Positions 9,331-18,876 of a DNA stretch of 64,000 bases are shown here, in pieces. Positions within the stretch are counted from its first letter, which is position 1. Each line of letters opens with the position of its first letter. A program made the translations under genes and the position numbers. Source of the stretch: Candidatus Kapaibacterium sp. (GTDB taxonomy: Bacteria > Bacteroidota > Ignavibacteria > Kapaibacteriales > JAEUSM01); the NCBI GenBank assembly GCA_016788785.1, contig JAEUSM010000007.1, forward strand, positions 62,001 to 126,000, given 5' to 3'. The notes under the pieces are model-generated. The model was given only the letters and a program-made list of their open reading frames with translations. It was not told where the DNA came from and did not search any database.

Positions 9331-10040
9331 TCGGAACCTAACTCAGATAGTTTGAAAATATCTTTTTCTAAACCAAAGACAACTAAAATATCATTGGAAT
9401 AAATAATCTCAGAAGGAGTTGGTACCCCCAAAATACGTACAACATCTCGACGTTCACCCATTGTCAAAAGACCAGTATTTTTGGATTCTACACGCTTAAT
9501 TGTAACCAAATTGAGGGAATAATCATTTCGTAAATTTAATTCTAACACAGATTTACCTACAAATTGTGATGGAGCCTTGATTTCAACAATACTATAGTCT
9601 TTGGAAATTTCAAACGAACCCAAAACTCCTTTTATCATCATTCTATCTGCCAATTGAGCTGCGGCTATAGCCTCTGGCACAATCACATCAGTAATATTCA
9701 TCGCGTTAAGGATTCGTTCATGGGTAGGAGAAGTAACACGATTGATGATTTTTTTTACACCAATTTCTATGAGTAAGGCTGTTGTCAAAATAGATGCTTC
9801 GAAGTTTTCGCCAATTGCTACAATCACTCCGTCCATCTCTTTGAGACCTAATTTTCTCAACGACAATACATCTGTAGAATCCATTTGAGCAGAATAGGTG
9901 ATTTTATCGGTAAGAAATTGCACTTTCGACTCGTCAATGTCGATGCCGATAACTTCGGCTCCTTCTTCAACTAAACGTAAAGCTAAATTTACTCCAAAAT
10001 AGCCCAAACCAATAACTGCAAATTTTAAATTTTTTGCCAT
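9327..10040 (-). CDS. TrkA/KtrA-type potassium channel regulator (RCK)
   Basis: Cytoplasmic gating subunit of a K+ uptake system, 237 residues. The N-terminal Rossmann fold has the nucleotide-binding motif VIGLGYFGVNLALRL and the acidic end of beta-2 in GIDIDESK. RVTSPTHERIL and PEAIAAAQLA follow. A TrkA_C domain occupies roughly residues 150-237. The start lies three bases after the stop of the membrane subunit, the normal arrangement for this pair. The single RCK unit makes it KtrA-like rather than the double-unit enterobacterial TrkA. Confidence 0.93.
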   Translation of the reverse strand: MAKNLKFAVIGLGYFGVNLALRLVEEGAEVIGIDIDESKVQFLTDKITYSAQMDSTDVLSLRKLGLKEMDGVIVAIGENFEASILTTALLIEIGVKKIINRVTSPTHERILNAMNITDVIVPEAIAAAQLADRMMIKGVLGSFEISKDYSIVEIKAPSQFVGKSVLELNLRNDYSLNLVTIKRVESKNTGLLTMGERRDVVRILGVPTPSEIIYSNDILVVFGLEKDIFKLSELGSE

Positions 10041-10043
10041 AAT

Positions 10044-11813
10044 TTATCCTATGATTATTGTTTCCTTTGCATAAGAAATTCGAACATTTGGTTCTTGTTT
10101 TACAAAGGCAATAATTAATGTTAACACACCGACTCTACCAACGAACATAACGACTGTTATCAAAATTTTACCTCCATCACCCAAGAATGGAGTAGTATTT
10201 CTTGATAATCCAACAGTTCCCATAGCAGAAACAACCTCAAACAACAAATCTAACGTGTTTTTTGAAGGTTCTATAGCAGTCAAAACTACACTTGCTAACC
10301 CAATCACAAAAACAGAAACGATGATAGCAGAAAATGCCTTCCGAATGCTTTCATCGCTGATTTGACGATTAAACAATTCAACACGTTCTTTTTTTCGAAC
10401 AAAATTGTAAATCATTAATAATACAACAGCAAATGTAGTAGTCTTCACACCACCACCAGTAGAAGAGGGTGACGCTCCAATCCACATTAGAAACAACAAA
10501 ACAAGAACTGTTGAAGGATGATACAAATTCATAGCAACCGTATTAAAACCTGCGGTACGAGTTGAAATAGACATAAACAATGAATGAAACCATTGATCAA
10601 ACAACGACATATTGTTTATATGTGGAGAATTGACCATTTCCAAAAACCAAATAGAAATTGTCCCAAAAATCAACAAAAATACTGTTGTTATTAACACTAA
10701 TTTTGTGGTCATAGACAAACGGTTTATAACACCTTTTTGATTTCGATTTTTAAAATACGCCCATAAATTTGATAAAACTGGAAATCCCAGTCCACCAAAA
10801 ATAATCAACCAACCAATGGAAGAAAGATACACATAATTAGAATTTACCTGAGCATTCATCATTCCATCTGGATAGGTTGAAAATCCAGCATTACAAAAGG
10901 CAGAAACAGAATGAAAAATGCAACTATAAAACTTTTGGTGATCCAAAGGAAAAATTGTTCCTCCTAAGGACGTGTAAAGAAATAGGAATCCAATTGCTTC
11001 TATCACAATAGTAAATGTTGCAATTTTTAATAGTAAACCTGAAACTTCACCTATACTATTTTCACTCAACAAGTCAGACATAAACAACCGTTCTCGTACA
11101 CTCAACCCCCCTGCAAACAATAAGGCAAAAAAAGTAGAGAGCGTCATCACACCAAGCCCACCGATTTGGATAAGAAATGTTATGACAAAAAGTCCTAACG
11201 GCGTAAAAGTGGACGGTACATCAATTGTAGTAAGTCCTGTAACGCAAACTGCACTAGTCGAAGTAAACAATGCATCAACGACAGAAATCCCAGTTTTTGT
11301 TGCTTTTGGAAGAAGCAACAGCAACGTTCCGGTTATAATAATAAATGCAAAACTCAGTGCAAAAACAGCTCCAGGTTGAATTTTTACCTTTGTAAGAACA
11401 TGATTGTATCGCATTGCTCCAATGAGAAATGCCAAAAAAAACAAAATCTGTGAAACTGCAAGATAGGCTAAAGTAAGTTGTTCCGCATTAGAATTTGGAA
11501 TGAAATAATTGAAAAATTGTTGAAAAAATGGAGGGTAAGCAAATTGCAAAATTAATAAACAAACTAAGGTAATTTCAAACCATCGTTCTTTGAAAAACAC
11601 GTGTTTATTGGTATAGAGGATATAACGCAGTATTTCCTGTGCTATAAAAAACACAGAAATTGATTTGACAAAAACTTCTATGAGTGAAAATTGTTCCGGT
11701 GTTATGTAAAATCCAAATTCAAAAAGTAATGCACCTACAGATAAAATACCTGAAAAAATGAGAAGGAAATCAAGTGTAGAAATGATTCTTTTTTTAGTAT
11801 CGATCTTTATCAT
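10044..11813 (-). CDS. TrkH/KtrB-type potassium transporter subunit
   Basis: Integral membrane K+ translocating subunit, 589 residues. The four pore loops carry the selectivity glycines in CVTGL, CNAGF, RTAGF and GTVGL. A Ktr/Trk core normally has eight membrane segments. Here about 130 extra N-terminal residues add several more hydrophobic helices, an extension also known from Bacteroidota relatives. The regulatory RCK subunit is encoded immediately downstream, and pyk ends three bases upstream. Pyruvate kinases commonly need K+, but this adjacency may be coincidental. Confidence 0.93.
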   Translation of the reverse strand: MIKIDTKKRIISTLDFLLIFSGILSVGALLFEFGFYITPEQFSLIEVFVKSISVFFIAQEILRYILYTNKHVFFKERWFEITLVCLLILQFAYPPFFQQFFNYFIPNSNAEQLTLAYLAVSQILFFLAFLIGAMRYNHVLTKVKIQPGAVFALSFAFIIITGTLLLLLPKATKTGISVVDALFTSTSAVCVTGLTTIDVPSTFTPLGLFVITFLIQIGGLGVMTLSTFFALLFAGGLSVRERLFMSDLLSENSIGEVSGLLLKIATFTIVIEAIGFLFLYTSLGGTIFPLDHQKFYSCIFHSVSAFCNAGFSTYPDGMMNAQVNSNYVYLSSIGWLIIFGGLGFPVLSNLWAYFKNRNQKGVINRLSMTTKLVLITTVFLLIFGTISIWFLEMVNSPHINNMSLFDQWFHSLFMSISTRTAGFNTVAMNLYHPSTVLVLLFLMWIGASPSSTGGGVKTTTFAVVLLMIYNFVRKKERVELFNRQISDESIRKAFSAIIVSVFVIGLASVVLTAIEPSKNTLDLLFEVVSAMGTVGLSRNTTPFLGDGGKILITVVMFVGRVGVLTLIIAFVKQEPNVRISYAKETIIIG

Positions 11814-11816
11814 AGA

Positions 11817-13268
11817 TCATAAAGTTTCTATAGAAAGCATGTTAGTGCGAGACTTCTTTTGAAGCGGACGACCAATTGTAATCACAATATTTGTTCCTGC
11901 TTGATAGAATTTCCGTTTTACCAACATTAGCTTAATGTCTTCGATAGTTTGGTCTGTGGTAGTAACTTGTTCGATTAAAAATCCCGTAGTTCCCCAATAC
12001 AAACCAACTCGTCGAACAGTTTCTATTTTTTCCGAGAATGAAATTAATGGTGCATTTGGTCTACGTTTAGAAATCAATAATGCAGTCTCACCAGATAAAG
12101 ACAAAGTAGCAATACCTGAAATTCTTGGGTCAGAAGACATAGTTGCTGCCGCCGAGGCAATAGCATCTGTTTTGTGTTCTTTTGACGCTGTTTTATATTG
12201 AATCGTATGAAAATCTAAATGTAATTCACGTTCTGTTTCTGAACAAATCATTCGCATATAGGTTACTGCTTCAATAGGGTATGCACCAACGGAAGTTTCT
12301 GCCGAAAGCATTACAGCGTCTGTACCATCAAAAACAGCATTTGCCACATCAGATGCCTCAGCTCTTGTAGGACGTGGGTTTTGAATCATCGATTCTAACA
12401 TTTGTGTTGCCGTTATAACTGGTTTGAAATAGGCATTACACATTGAAATAATTTTCTTTTGAACAATTGGAACCAATGCAGAACTAATTTCTACGCCAAG
12501 ATCTCCGCGAGCAACCATTACTCCATCGGATACTTGAATAATTTTTTCTAAATTTACAATTGCTTCTGGTTTTTCAATTTTTGAAATTATAGGAATAGTA
12601 ACACCAAAATTTTGCATAAACTTACGGATACGCAAAACATCACTGGCTGTTCTTACAAAAGAAGCAGCAACGTAATCTACTTTATTTTCAATTGCAAATT
12701 TCAAATCAATCGCATCTTTTTCGGTCATGACAGATTGAGAAAAATTCGTATTTGGTAAGTTCATTCCCTTTCGAGATTTAAGCAAACCTCCATTGATGAC
12801 AACTACTTTTACCAATTCTCCTTCTTTTCCGATAACTTGTACTTTCAACAACCCATCATCAAAAAGAATTGCATCTTCAATTTTGACATCTTTTGCAACG
12901 GTTGGATAGGTAATAGGAATAACTTCATCATAGGAGAGTTTGTTTTGTTTGACATACTCAGTATCTGCAAGATACATTTCTCTACCTGGAATAAGATTTA
13001 TTCCTCCGTTAACTCCTAAATCAGCAACACGAAGCTTTGGACCTTGTAAGTCAGCTATAATGGGAACATAGTATTGCAATTGCTTTTCAGCTTCTCGAAT
13101 AATTCTGATTGATTCTAAATGAGTTTGATGACTACTATGAGACATATTCAATCGAAAAGCATTTGCTCCTGCTTGAATAAGTGCAACGATTTTTTCAACA
13201 GAAGAGATAGCTGGACCAACGGTACAAAGTATCTTTGTTTTATTATTTAAAGCTCTGGTAAAATTCAT
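11817..13268 (-). CDS. pyk: Pyruvate kinase
   Basis: Glycolytic enzyme converting phosphoenolpyruvate and ADP to pyruvate and ATP, 483 residues. Visible motifs are KILCTVGPA, FRLNMSH, ISKIEKPEA around the catalytic lysine, MVARGDLGVEI, TATQMLESM and PTRAEASDVANA. The C-terminal allosteric domain is present. It leads into the potassium uptake pair with a three-base gap. Enolase, the preceding glycolytic step, is elsewhere in this window (50574-51848). Confidence 0.97.
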   Translation of the reverse strand: MNFTRALNNKTKILCTVGPAISSVEKIVALIQAGANAFRLNMSHSSHQTHLESIRIIREAEKQLQYYVPIIADLQGPKLRVADLGVNGGINLIPGREMYLADTEYVKQNKLSYDEVIPITYPTVAKDVKIEDAILFDDGLLKVQVIGKEGELVKVVVINGGLLKSRKGMNLPNTNFSQSVMTEKDAIDLKFAIENKVDYVAASFVRTASDVLRIRKFMQNFGVTIPIISKIEKPEAIVNLEKIIQVSDGVMVARGDLGVEISSALVPIVQKKIISMCNAYFKPVITATQMLESMIQNPRPTRAEASDVANAVFDGTDAVMLSAETSVGAYPIEAVTYMRMICSETERELHLDFHTIQYKTASKEHKTDAIASAAATMSSDPRISGIATLSLSGETALLISKRRPNAPLISFSEKIETVRRVGLYWGTTGFLIEQVTTTDQTIEDIKLMLVKRKFYQAGTNIVITIGRPLQKKSRTNMLSIETL

Positions 13269-13285
13269 ACAGAAAATATAATTAG

Positions 13286-14110
13286 TTAATTTGTAATTTC
13301 TTCAACGGAACGTACAAGTCCTGGAGTCATAATTCTCTCAATCGAGATAGATTTCCCAGTTTCATAATCTACAACGAGGAATACTCCACAAACTTTTGGG
13401 TTAGTCTCTGCAGATTCATATTTATGAGCAGTTTGCAACAACATACGCTGCAAAGCAATATCTGTTTTGAGTCCCAACACTGAATCATATGGTCCTGTCA
13501 TACCTACGTCAGTGATATAACCAGTTCCTTTCGGTAATATTTGGTCATCAGCAGTTTGTACATGGGTATGTGTTCCCAAAATAGCACTAACAGAACCATC
13601 GAGATAGTGTCCAAAAGCAACTTTTTCGGCAGTTGCTTCTGCATGTAAATCAACTATAACTACTTTCGTTAGTTGACGTAATTTTGGTACTGCAAAATCT
13701 GCCGCTTTGAACGGACAATCAATTGGAGGCATATAGATTCTTCCTTGCAATTGCAATACACCAATAGTATAACCAGATTTGGTAGTAACAGTACAAAATC
13801 CTTTACCAGTATTTCCAGAAGGATAATTCAAAGGACGTAAAACTGGTAGATTCGATGCCAGTAACGGTTTTGATTTCCAATTTTCCCAAATATGATTGCC
13901 AGTAGTTATACAATCAACACCCAAAGAAAACAAGGTTTTTGCATCAGCTTCGGAAAGTCCTTTTCCATTCCAAATGTTTTCACCATTAACAATGGTGCAA
14001 TCTACCGAGTATTGTTGTTGCAAGATTGGTAAATTATCAACGACTGCTTTTAAACCGACGTCACCAACAACATCGCCAATAAATAAAATACGAACAGTAG
14101 ATTTTGTCAT
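13286..14110 (-). CDS. ymdB: YmdB-family metallophosphoesterase
   Basis: A 274-residue member of the YmdB (TIGR00282) family, dinuclear-metal phosphodiesterases that hydrolyse 2',3'-cyclic nucleotides in vitro and affect biofilm and RNA turnover in Bacillus. Metal-ligand motifs are visible: FIGDVVGDVG, NGENIWNGKG, TGNHIWENW, DLHAEATAEK and GTHTHVQTAD. Its ATG overlaps the parA stop codon (TAATG), so the two are translationally coupled. In many genomes ymdB follows rny, but rny is not seen here. Confidence 0.93.
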   Translation of the reverse strand: MTKSTVRILFIGDVVGDVGLKAVVDNLPILQQQYSVDCTIVNGENIWNGKGLSEADAKTLFSLGVDCITTGNHIWENWKSKPLLASNLPVLRPLNYPSGNTGKGFCTVTTKSGYTIGVLQLQGRIYMPPIDCPFKAADFAVPKLRQLTKVVIVDLHAEATAEKVAFGHYLDGSVSAILGTHTHVQTADDQILPKGTGYITDVGMTGPYDSVLGLKTDIALQRMLLQTAHKYESAETNPKVCGVFLVVDYETGKSISIERIMTPGLVRSVEEITN

Positions 14111-14904
14111 TATGATTTTTTCTTTGTAAATAGTGGTTTATTATTCATGACCACTTCTTTTGCTAACTCTATATATCGTTTTGCTCCAGTTGAATTTGGA
14201 TCATACAACAAAATTGGAAGACTATAACTTGGAGCCTCTGTCAAACGAATATTTCTCGGAATGATAGTCGAATACACTTTTTCTCCAAAATAGTTTTTCA
14301 CTTCATCGACCACTTGATTTGCCAAACGAAGCCTTGAATCAAACATTGTCATCACCACACCCTCAACTTCCAACTTCGAATTTAATGAAGAACGAACTGA
14401 TGAAAGAGTATTTAATAATTGTCCTAAACCTTCTAAAGCATAATATTCAGCCTGTACCGGAATTAGAAGAGAATCGGCAGAAACAAGTGCATTGAGTGTC
14501 AATAAACTTAAGGATGGTGGACAATCAATTATTATAAATGTAAATTTGTCTTTTACAGCCGAAAGGACATTTTTTAATACAAAATGTCGGATCTGTTCAT
14601 CCTTTTCTACTAATTCTACTTCTGCACCTGCTAAATTTATAGAAGAGGGTAATACTTTCAGTAGATTAATTGCTGTTGGAACAATAGCAGCGTTAATATC
14701 TGCCTCATTCATTAATACATCATAGATGGTTTCATTAATTTGTTCTTTTTGAACACCAACACCATTGGAAGCATTTGCTTGTGGATCAAGATCTACCAAC
14801 AAGGTAGAAACTCCAGCTTTGGCTAATGATGCAGCTAAGTTAATGGAAGTGGTGGTTTTCCCTACACCACCTTTTTGATTTGCAATTGCTATTATTTTTC
14901 CCAT
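14110..14904 (-). CDS. parA: ParA/Soj-family ATPase
   Basis: Chromosome-partitioning ATPase, 264 residues. The deviant Walker A motif is NQKGGVGKTTTSIN with the signature Lys11 and Lys16. Walker A' is LVDLDPQANASNG and Walker B is FIIIDCPPSLSLLTLNAL. Length and motifs match chromosomal Soj/ParA, which works with ParB on parS sites. No parB follows; a ymdB gene takes the usual place. No helix-turn-helix extension is present, which argues against a plasmid-type ParA. Confidence 0.93.
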   Translation of the reverse strand: MGKIIAIANQKGGVGKTTTSINLAASLAKAGVSTLLVDLDPQANASNGVGVQKEQINETIYDVLMNEADINAAIVPTAINLLKVLPSSINLAGAEVELVEKDEQIRHFVLKNVLSAVKDKFTFIIIDCPPSLSLLTLNALVSADSLLIPVQAEYYALEGLGQLLNTLSSVRSSLNSKLEVEGVVMTMFDSRLRLANQVVDEVKNYFGEKVYSTIIPRNIRLTEAPSYSLPILLYDPNSTGAKRYIELAKEVVMNNKPLFTKKKS

Positions 14905-14907
14905 TGT

Positions 14908-15453
14908 CTACTGTTTTTTTGCGAAGTACAACAAAAGTGCACTCATAATTATCGAATGATTTATTTCAGAATTTTGGATATTCTCCATAACTCTTTCTAA
15001 AGGAAGCGTTACTACTTCTATATCTTCCAGTGTATCTAAGGCTTGAGAAGATGTCAATGTACACTCTTTCCAAAGGAATGTGTGACATTTGTTATTCAAA
15101 AATGCTGGATTAGGGTAAGAATACCCCAAATACTCTGCTTCTAATTCTGAGCTGTATCCAGTTTCTTCTCTACATTCTCGTTCAGCCGCTATGCGGATAT
15201 CTTCGCCTACTTCGATTAAACCACCCGGGATTTCCGTTGTTATTGTCGAGGTTCCATGACGAAATTGCCTCACTAACACCAATTCATTATTTGTAGTTAT
15301 TGGTAATATGTTCACCCAATCTGCTGAATCTAACAAGACAAAATCGCCAATATGATTTGAGATTGGATGTTTTCTTTTCTCAATTGAAAGTGTAAACAAA
15401 CGATAATCTTTTTCGTAGTGAGTACCAAAACTTTCCCAATGATTTATAGCCAT
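14908..15453 (-). CDS. Nudix hydrolase (ADP-ribose pyrophosphatase-like)
   Basis: A 181-residue Nudix enzyme. The Nudix box begins at GLIEVGE and ends in REECRxE-type form as RECREETGY, satisfying the G-x5-E-x7-REUxEExGU pattern. The following ELEAEYLGYSYPNPAFLNNKCH resembles ADP-sugar pyrophosphatases of the NudF group, so ADP-ribose is the likeliest substrate, although the pattern does not prove it. It precedes parA with a three-base gap. Confidence 0.88.
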   Translation of the reverse strand: MAINHWESFGTHYEKDYRLFTLSIEKRKHPISNHIGDFVLLDSADWVNILPITTNNELVLVRQFRHGTSTITTEIPGGLIEVGEDIRIAAERECREETGYSSELEAEYLGYSYPNPAFLNNKCHTFLWKECTLTSSQALDTLEDIEVVTLPLERVMENIQNSEINHSIIMSALLLYFAKKQ

Positions 15454-15583
15454 TTTTTTGTAAGGTTTTTCATAATGGAATGCAATTTACGATTTTTTAA
15501 AGTACAATGTACGTTATTACTGTGAAATTATACTGCTCTTAGTTGAAAATTTAATAATTTAAGTGACTTTTGTGAACATTTAA

Positions 15584-17254
15584 TCACTCTAAGGGTAACG
15601 AAAATGAAAAGGTTGCACCCTTTCCTATTCTACTTTTTACCCAAATTTTTCCTTTGTGAGCATCAATCATTTTTTTCACTATCCACAAACTAAACCCTTT
15701 GACTTCTTTTTGTTGAGAACTCGAATTCAACTTTTCAGCTCCTTTGGTAAAAGCTGCGTATAAATCTTCTTTTGTTATTCCCGGACCTTGATCTTGGATT
15801 TCAACTATAACGTTTTTGTTTTCTATAAATGCCGAAACTGAAACAGCTGTTTTAGGGTAGGTATACGAAATTGCATTTTCTAATAAACTATCGTAGGCTT
15901 CAGTAATTCTTATTGGGTCAAATGCAAATTTGGGAATATTAGTTAACGCTGAAAATGTCAAAGCAATTTCTTTTTCTTTACAGTCTTTGTGGTATTTTTT
16001 ATGAACTTTTTGAATAATTTTTTGAATGTCATTTTGAGATGGTTCTAAATTGATTTCATCTGATTCAAGCATTAATACTTTTGTGATGTCTTTTGAAATC
16101 GCAGAAATTGAATTTGCTACATCCTTAATTTCGGAGGCTATGGATTTTTGCGTCATTGCGTTCAAGTCATAACCTTCTAAAACATCCATCATAAATGATA
16201 CTTCTTCATCGCTTGGTATCCATATCTCATCACCATGATACAATGAAGTCAACGATTCTTTTTGTGATTGGAGTTCCACTAACATTCTATCATTATCCTC
16301 AAACTTATCCAATGTCATATGCATATCATTATTACGTTTTGAAAGTTCATTGGTCTTTTTCGATAACAATGAAATTTCATTTTCTAACATAGTCACTTTG
16401 GCTTGGAGAATTTTTGCTAATTCATTAGATCTATTGTTCTGAGCTGTGATTTGTTTAATAACAGGTGTAGCAACCGCTTTAGTAACTTTTTGTTTTTTTG
16501 AAAATGAAAAAATTGATAACCATGAAAAAACACTTCTCAACGAAAATTTTGTCTTAGAAGATTTTGTGGAATTTTTATGTCTAAATGTGTGGAAATAAAA
16601 GAAAAAGAGTACTGCTAAAGATGTTAGTATTACTGAACCAATAATCAAATATATTAATACTTTTGTTGACTCCTCTTTTGCTTTTTCATATTTATCTATA
16701 GCAAGTTTTGATGTATCTGATAGTGTATCAATGGGAGTGGGTTTCGAGCCTTTATATTCTTTTGCTCTTTTATTATCAATGGTAAATTGTACAATAACTG
16801 GCTCAGATTGCCACTGAGATGGTACAAAACCTTGAATAATCATTCTGTAGGTTCCTTCAGCCAACCCAGTATACAGAACGGTACTACCTTGATAGGTATT
16901 GGTTATTTCGGTTGAATCTGTGCTATTTTTGAGGGTAATTTTGAATAAAGGTAATTCGTTTTCTTGCAATTGGCTTTGAACTGTCGAACCAATAATAAGT
17001 GAATCGTTTGAAGATGCGATAATTGAAGTAATCTCGCTTTCTGGTAAGACAAAGCCATTGATAGCAATAAACGCTAATTTTGTGATTCTTTGAGAAGAAA
17101 TAGTTGTTAGTGTTAGACTATCTTCCTTATTTTCCTTTATTGTTGATAGATTTTGTGAAAAAATTACATTACCACTCAACAAGAATGTACAAAAAAGTAG
17201 AAACACCTGGCTAATGGCATTTTTCAATGGAAATCCTATGGGTAATAATAGCAA
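15584..17254 (-). CDS. Membrane sensor kinase-like protein lacking the H-box histidine
   Basis: A 556-residue protein with an N-terminal signal peptide ending near FSQ. About 160 residues of extracytoplasmic domain contain a beta-rich segment (YTGLAEGTYRMIIQG). A transmembrane helix lies near residues 198-220, then a long coiled coil and a C-terminal HATPase_c domain with N-box LLENAISY, DQGPGI and a modified G2 box GFSLWIVKKM. In the expected dimerisation helix the H-box position reads IASEIKDVAN, with Ser374 where His is expected. I saw no alternative histidine in a proper context. It may be a pseudokinase or signal through a partner. Its start abuts the stop of the HAD gene. Confidence 0.8.
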   Translation of the reverse strand: MLLLPIGFPLKNAISQVFLLFCTFLLSGNVIFSQNLSTIKENKEDSLTLTTISSQRITKLAFIAINGFVLPESEITSIIASSNDSLIIGSTVQSQLQENELPLFKITLKNSTDSTEITNTYQGSTVLYTGLAEGTYRMIIQGFVPSQWQSEPVIVQFTIDNKRAKEYKGSKPTPIDTLSDTSKLAIDKYEKAKEESTKVLIYLIIGSVILTSLAVLFFFYFHTFRHKNSTKSSKTKFSLRSVFSWLSIFSFSKKQKVTKAVATPVIKQITAQNNRSNELAKILQAKVTMLENEISLLSKKTNELSKRNNDMHMTLDKFEDNDRMLVELQSQKESLTSLYHGDEIWIPSDEEVSFMMDVLEGYDLNAMTQKSIASEIKDVANSISAISKDITKVLMLESDEINLEPSQNDIQKIIQKVHKKYHKDCKEKEIALTFSALTNIPKFAFDPIRITEAYDSLLENAISYTYPKTAVSVSAFIENKNVIVEIQDQGPGITKEDLYAAFTKGAEKLNSSSQQKEVKGFSLWIVKKMIDAHKGKIWVKSRIGKGATFSFSLPLE

Positions 17255-17953
17255 TTATTCTTGCAAATATATTGCCATTCGTTGAGTAATTTTAGAATAT
17301 TTTGACTTTTTAAGGTTTTTTTTACTATGATGTTCCAAGAGGATTTGAACATCGAAAAATGATTTAAAAGGATAATACGAAATATGATTTTGAGCACAAT
17401 AAGTATCTAAGCTACCTTTTGCAAAAACTATATCAGCATAATGAACAGGACAAAAGTCAGAACGACCATCTCCAATATAAACAACAATATCATCTAACAA
17501 ATGATTTGATAACATTGCATTCCGTTTACAAGATGCACAAAAACAGTCACAACCTTCCACTGCAAATGGGAATACGGGTTCATATTTTGAACCGATACTT
17601 TTTAGTTGATTTGAAAGAACAGGAAGTTGAATTTGATACTTTTGTAAAATTTTGTCAATATATATTTGAAATCCATCACTAATAATAGTCAATGGTATTT
17701 GCTTTGTTGTGCAGTAATTAGTAAATCGAACAAAATATGGATCAATTTCTAAGGTATCGACAAATTTGTCAATTTCTGTATGTTCTAATGGATGTGGTAA
17801 GTGTTCAACCACAGATCGATAGTATTCTCTTACAGTAGTTTTGCCATCTAAAAGCATACTGTGGTGCGGTTCAAATTGTGAAAATGTCTGAAAAAATAGG
17901 TCACCACTATCTTTGAGAGTTACAGTTCCATCAAAATCACAGAATATTCTCAT
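17255..17953 (-). CDS. HAD-superfamily phosphatase, MtnX-like
   Basis: A 232-residue HAD phosphatase. Motif I is CDFDGTVT with nucleophile Asp6 and Asp8, motif II is TIISDGF, and motif III is YIGDGRSDFCP. The cap region has a cysteine cluster (CDCFCASCKR), which is typical of MtnX-like 2-hydroxy-3-keto-5-methylthiopentenyl-1-phosphate phosphatases. No other methionine-salvage gene is nearby, so a general small-phosphoester role remains possible. The start overlaps the preceding gene by 17 bases. Confidence 0.82.
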   Translation of the reverse strand: MRIFCDFDGTVTLKDSGDLFFQTFSQFEPHHSMLLDGKTTVREYYRSVVEHLPHPLEHTEIDKFVDTLEIDPYFVRFTNYCTTKQIPLTIISDGFQIYIDKILQKYQIQLPVLSNQLKSIGSKYEPVFPFAVEGCDCFCASCKRNAMLSNHLLDDIVVYIGDGRSDFCPVHYADIVFAKGSLDTYCAQNHISYYPFKSFFDVQILLEHHSKKNLKKSKYSKITQRMAIYLQE

Positions 17954-18809
17954 TTTGTGTTGTTGGATATGTAAAAAATCCCTGCCCTACAGATTTTCCA
18001 ACCCTACCTGCCCGAACTAACTGTTTCAAATAGACACAAGTTCTATAACGTTCTTGCTCGTATTCAACACTTAATGATTGTAATATAGCTATCACAACGT
18101 CAATGCCAATCATATCAGCCCATTCCAACAAACCATAGGGATAATTTACCCCTAATTTCATTGCATTGTCTATATCTTCCGCAGAAGCTACATTTTCCAT
18201 CACTGCAAATGCAGCCTCATTAATGAGAGTAGCTAAAACTCTTGGCGTTACTAAACCAACCCTATCTTGAACAACTTCTACAGAATAACTAAGACTTTCG
18301 AAAAATTCTTTTGCCATTGTAAGTGCTTCTGGTTCGGATTGTATTGAAGGAGCAATTTCCATTACTTTTTGGTTTGTTAAAAGAAATGGTGTTCCATTAA
18401 AACCAATGATTTTTTGATTGCTATTGTGTAAATACCCAGCTAATTCTGTAGCTGTTGTTGTTAATGTTGAGACCAATAACAAAGGATCACCTGGTGAAGA
18501 AAGTAACAAATCCAATACAGCAATTCTGTCATCTGTATCTTCAATACTAACATCGATAATTATATCAAATGGAGTAGTTATTGATTCAAAACTACGAATG
18601 ATCGTATTTCGATAATGTTCTAAAATTGAAGGAATAGATGGGTCTTGTGATTGTTCGGTAATTGCTTGTTCATGTTCTTCATCGATAGGTAACAATATAT
18701 TGAAAGCAATTTCATGTTTTTCCAAAAGTGATGCTACTTCAGTTACAGCTGCAGGATAGCCAAAAAGTAGAATTTTCTTTTGATCGTTGTTTATGTAGTA
18801 AACACCCAT
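17937..18809 (-). CDS. 3-hydroxyacyl-CoA dehydrogenase-like protein, probably inactive
   Basis: About 290 residues from Met at 18809. A longer frame to 18929 would overlap fmt and adds no family sequence. The C-terminal domain is clearly of the 3-hydroxyacyl-CoA dehydrogenase type (INEAAFAVMENVASAEDIDNAM, PYGLLEWADMIGIDVV, GQGFFTYP). The N-terminal half keeps the fold outline, but the dinucleotide-binding glycine motif is replaced by LLFGYPAAVTEV, and the catalytic-His segment normally read as GLHFFNP reads GFNGTPF. It probably cannot oxidise hydroxyacyl-CoA. A binding or regulatory function is an inference. Confidence 0.75.
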   Translation of the reverse strand: MGVYYINNDQKKILLFGYPAAVTEVASLLEKHEIAFNILLPIDEEHEQAITEQSQDPSIPSILEHYRNTIIRSFESITTPFDIIIDVSIEDTDDRIAVLDLLLSSPGDPLLLVSTLTTTATELAGYLHNSNQKIIGFNGTPFLLTNQKVMEIAPSIQSEPEALTMAKEFFESLSYSVEVVQDRVGLVTPRVLATLINEAAFAVMENVASAEDIDNAMKLGVNYPYGLLEWADMIGIDVVIAILQSLSVEYEQERYRTCVYLKQLVRAGRVGKSVGQGFFTYPTTQNENIL

Positions 18810-18876
18810 ATTGGTAAATTTTTGTAATTTTTTTTTGGTAATATTAGTTAGGTAACGGAATAAATGAAACGGAATT

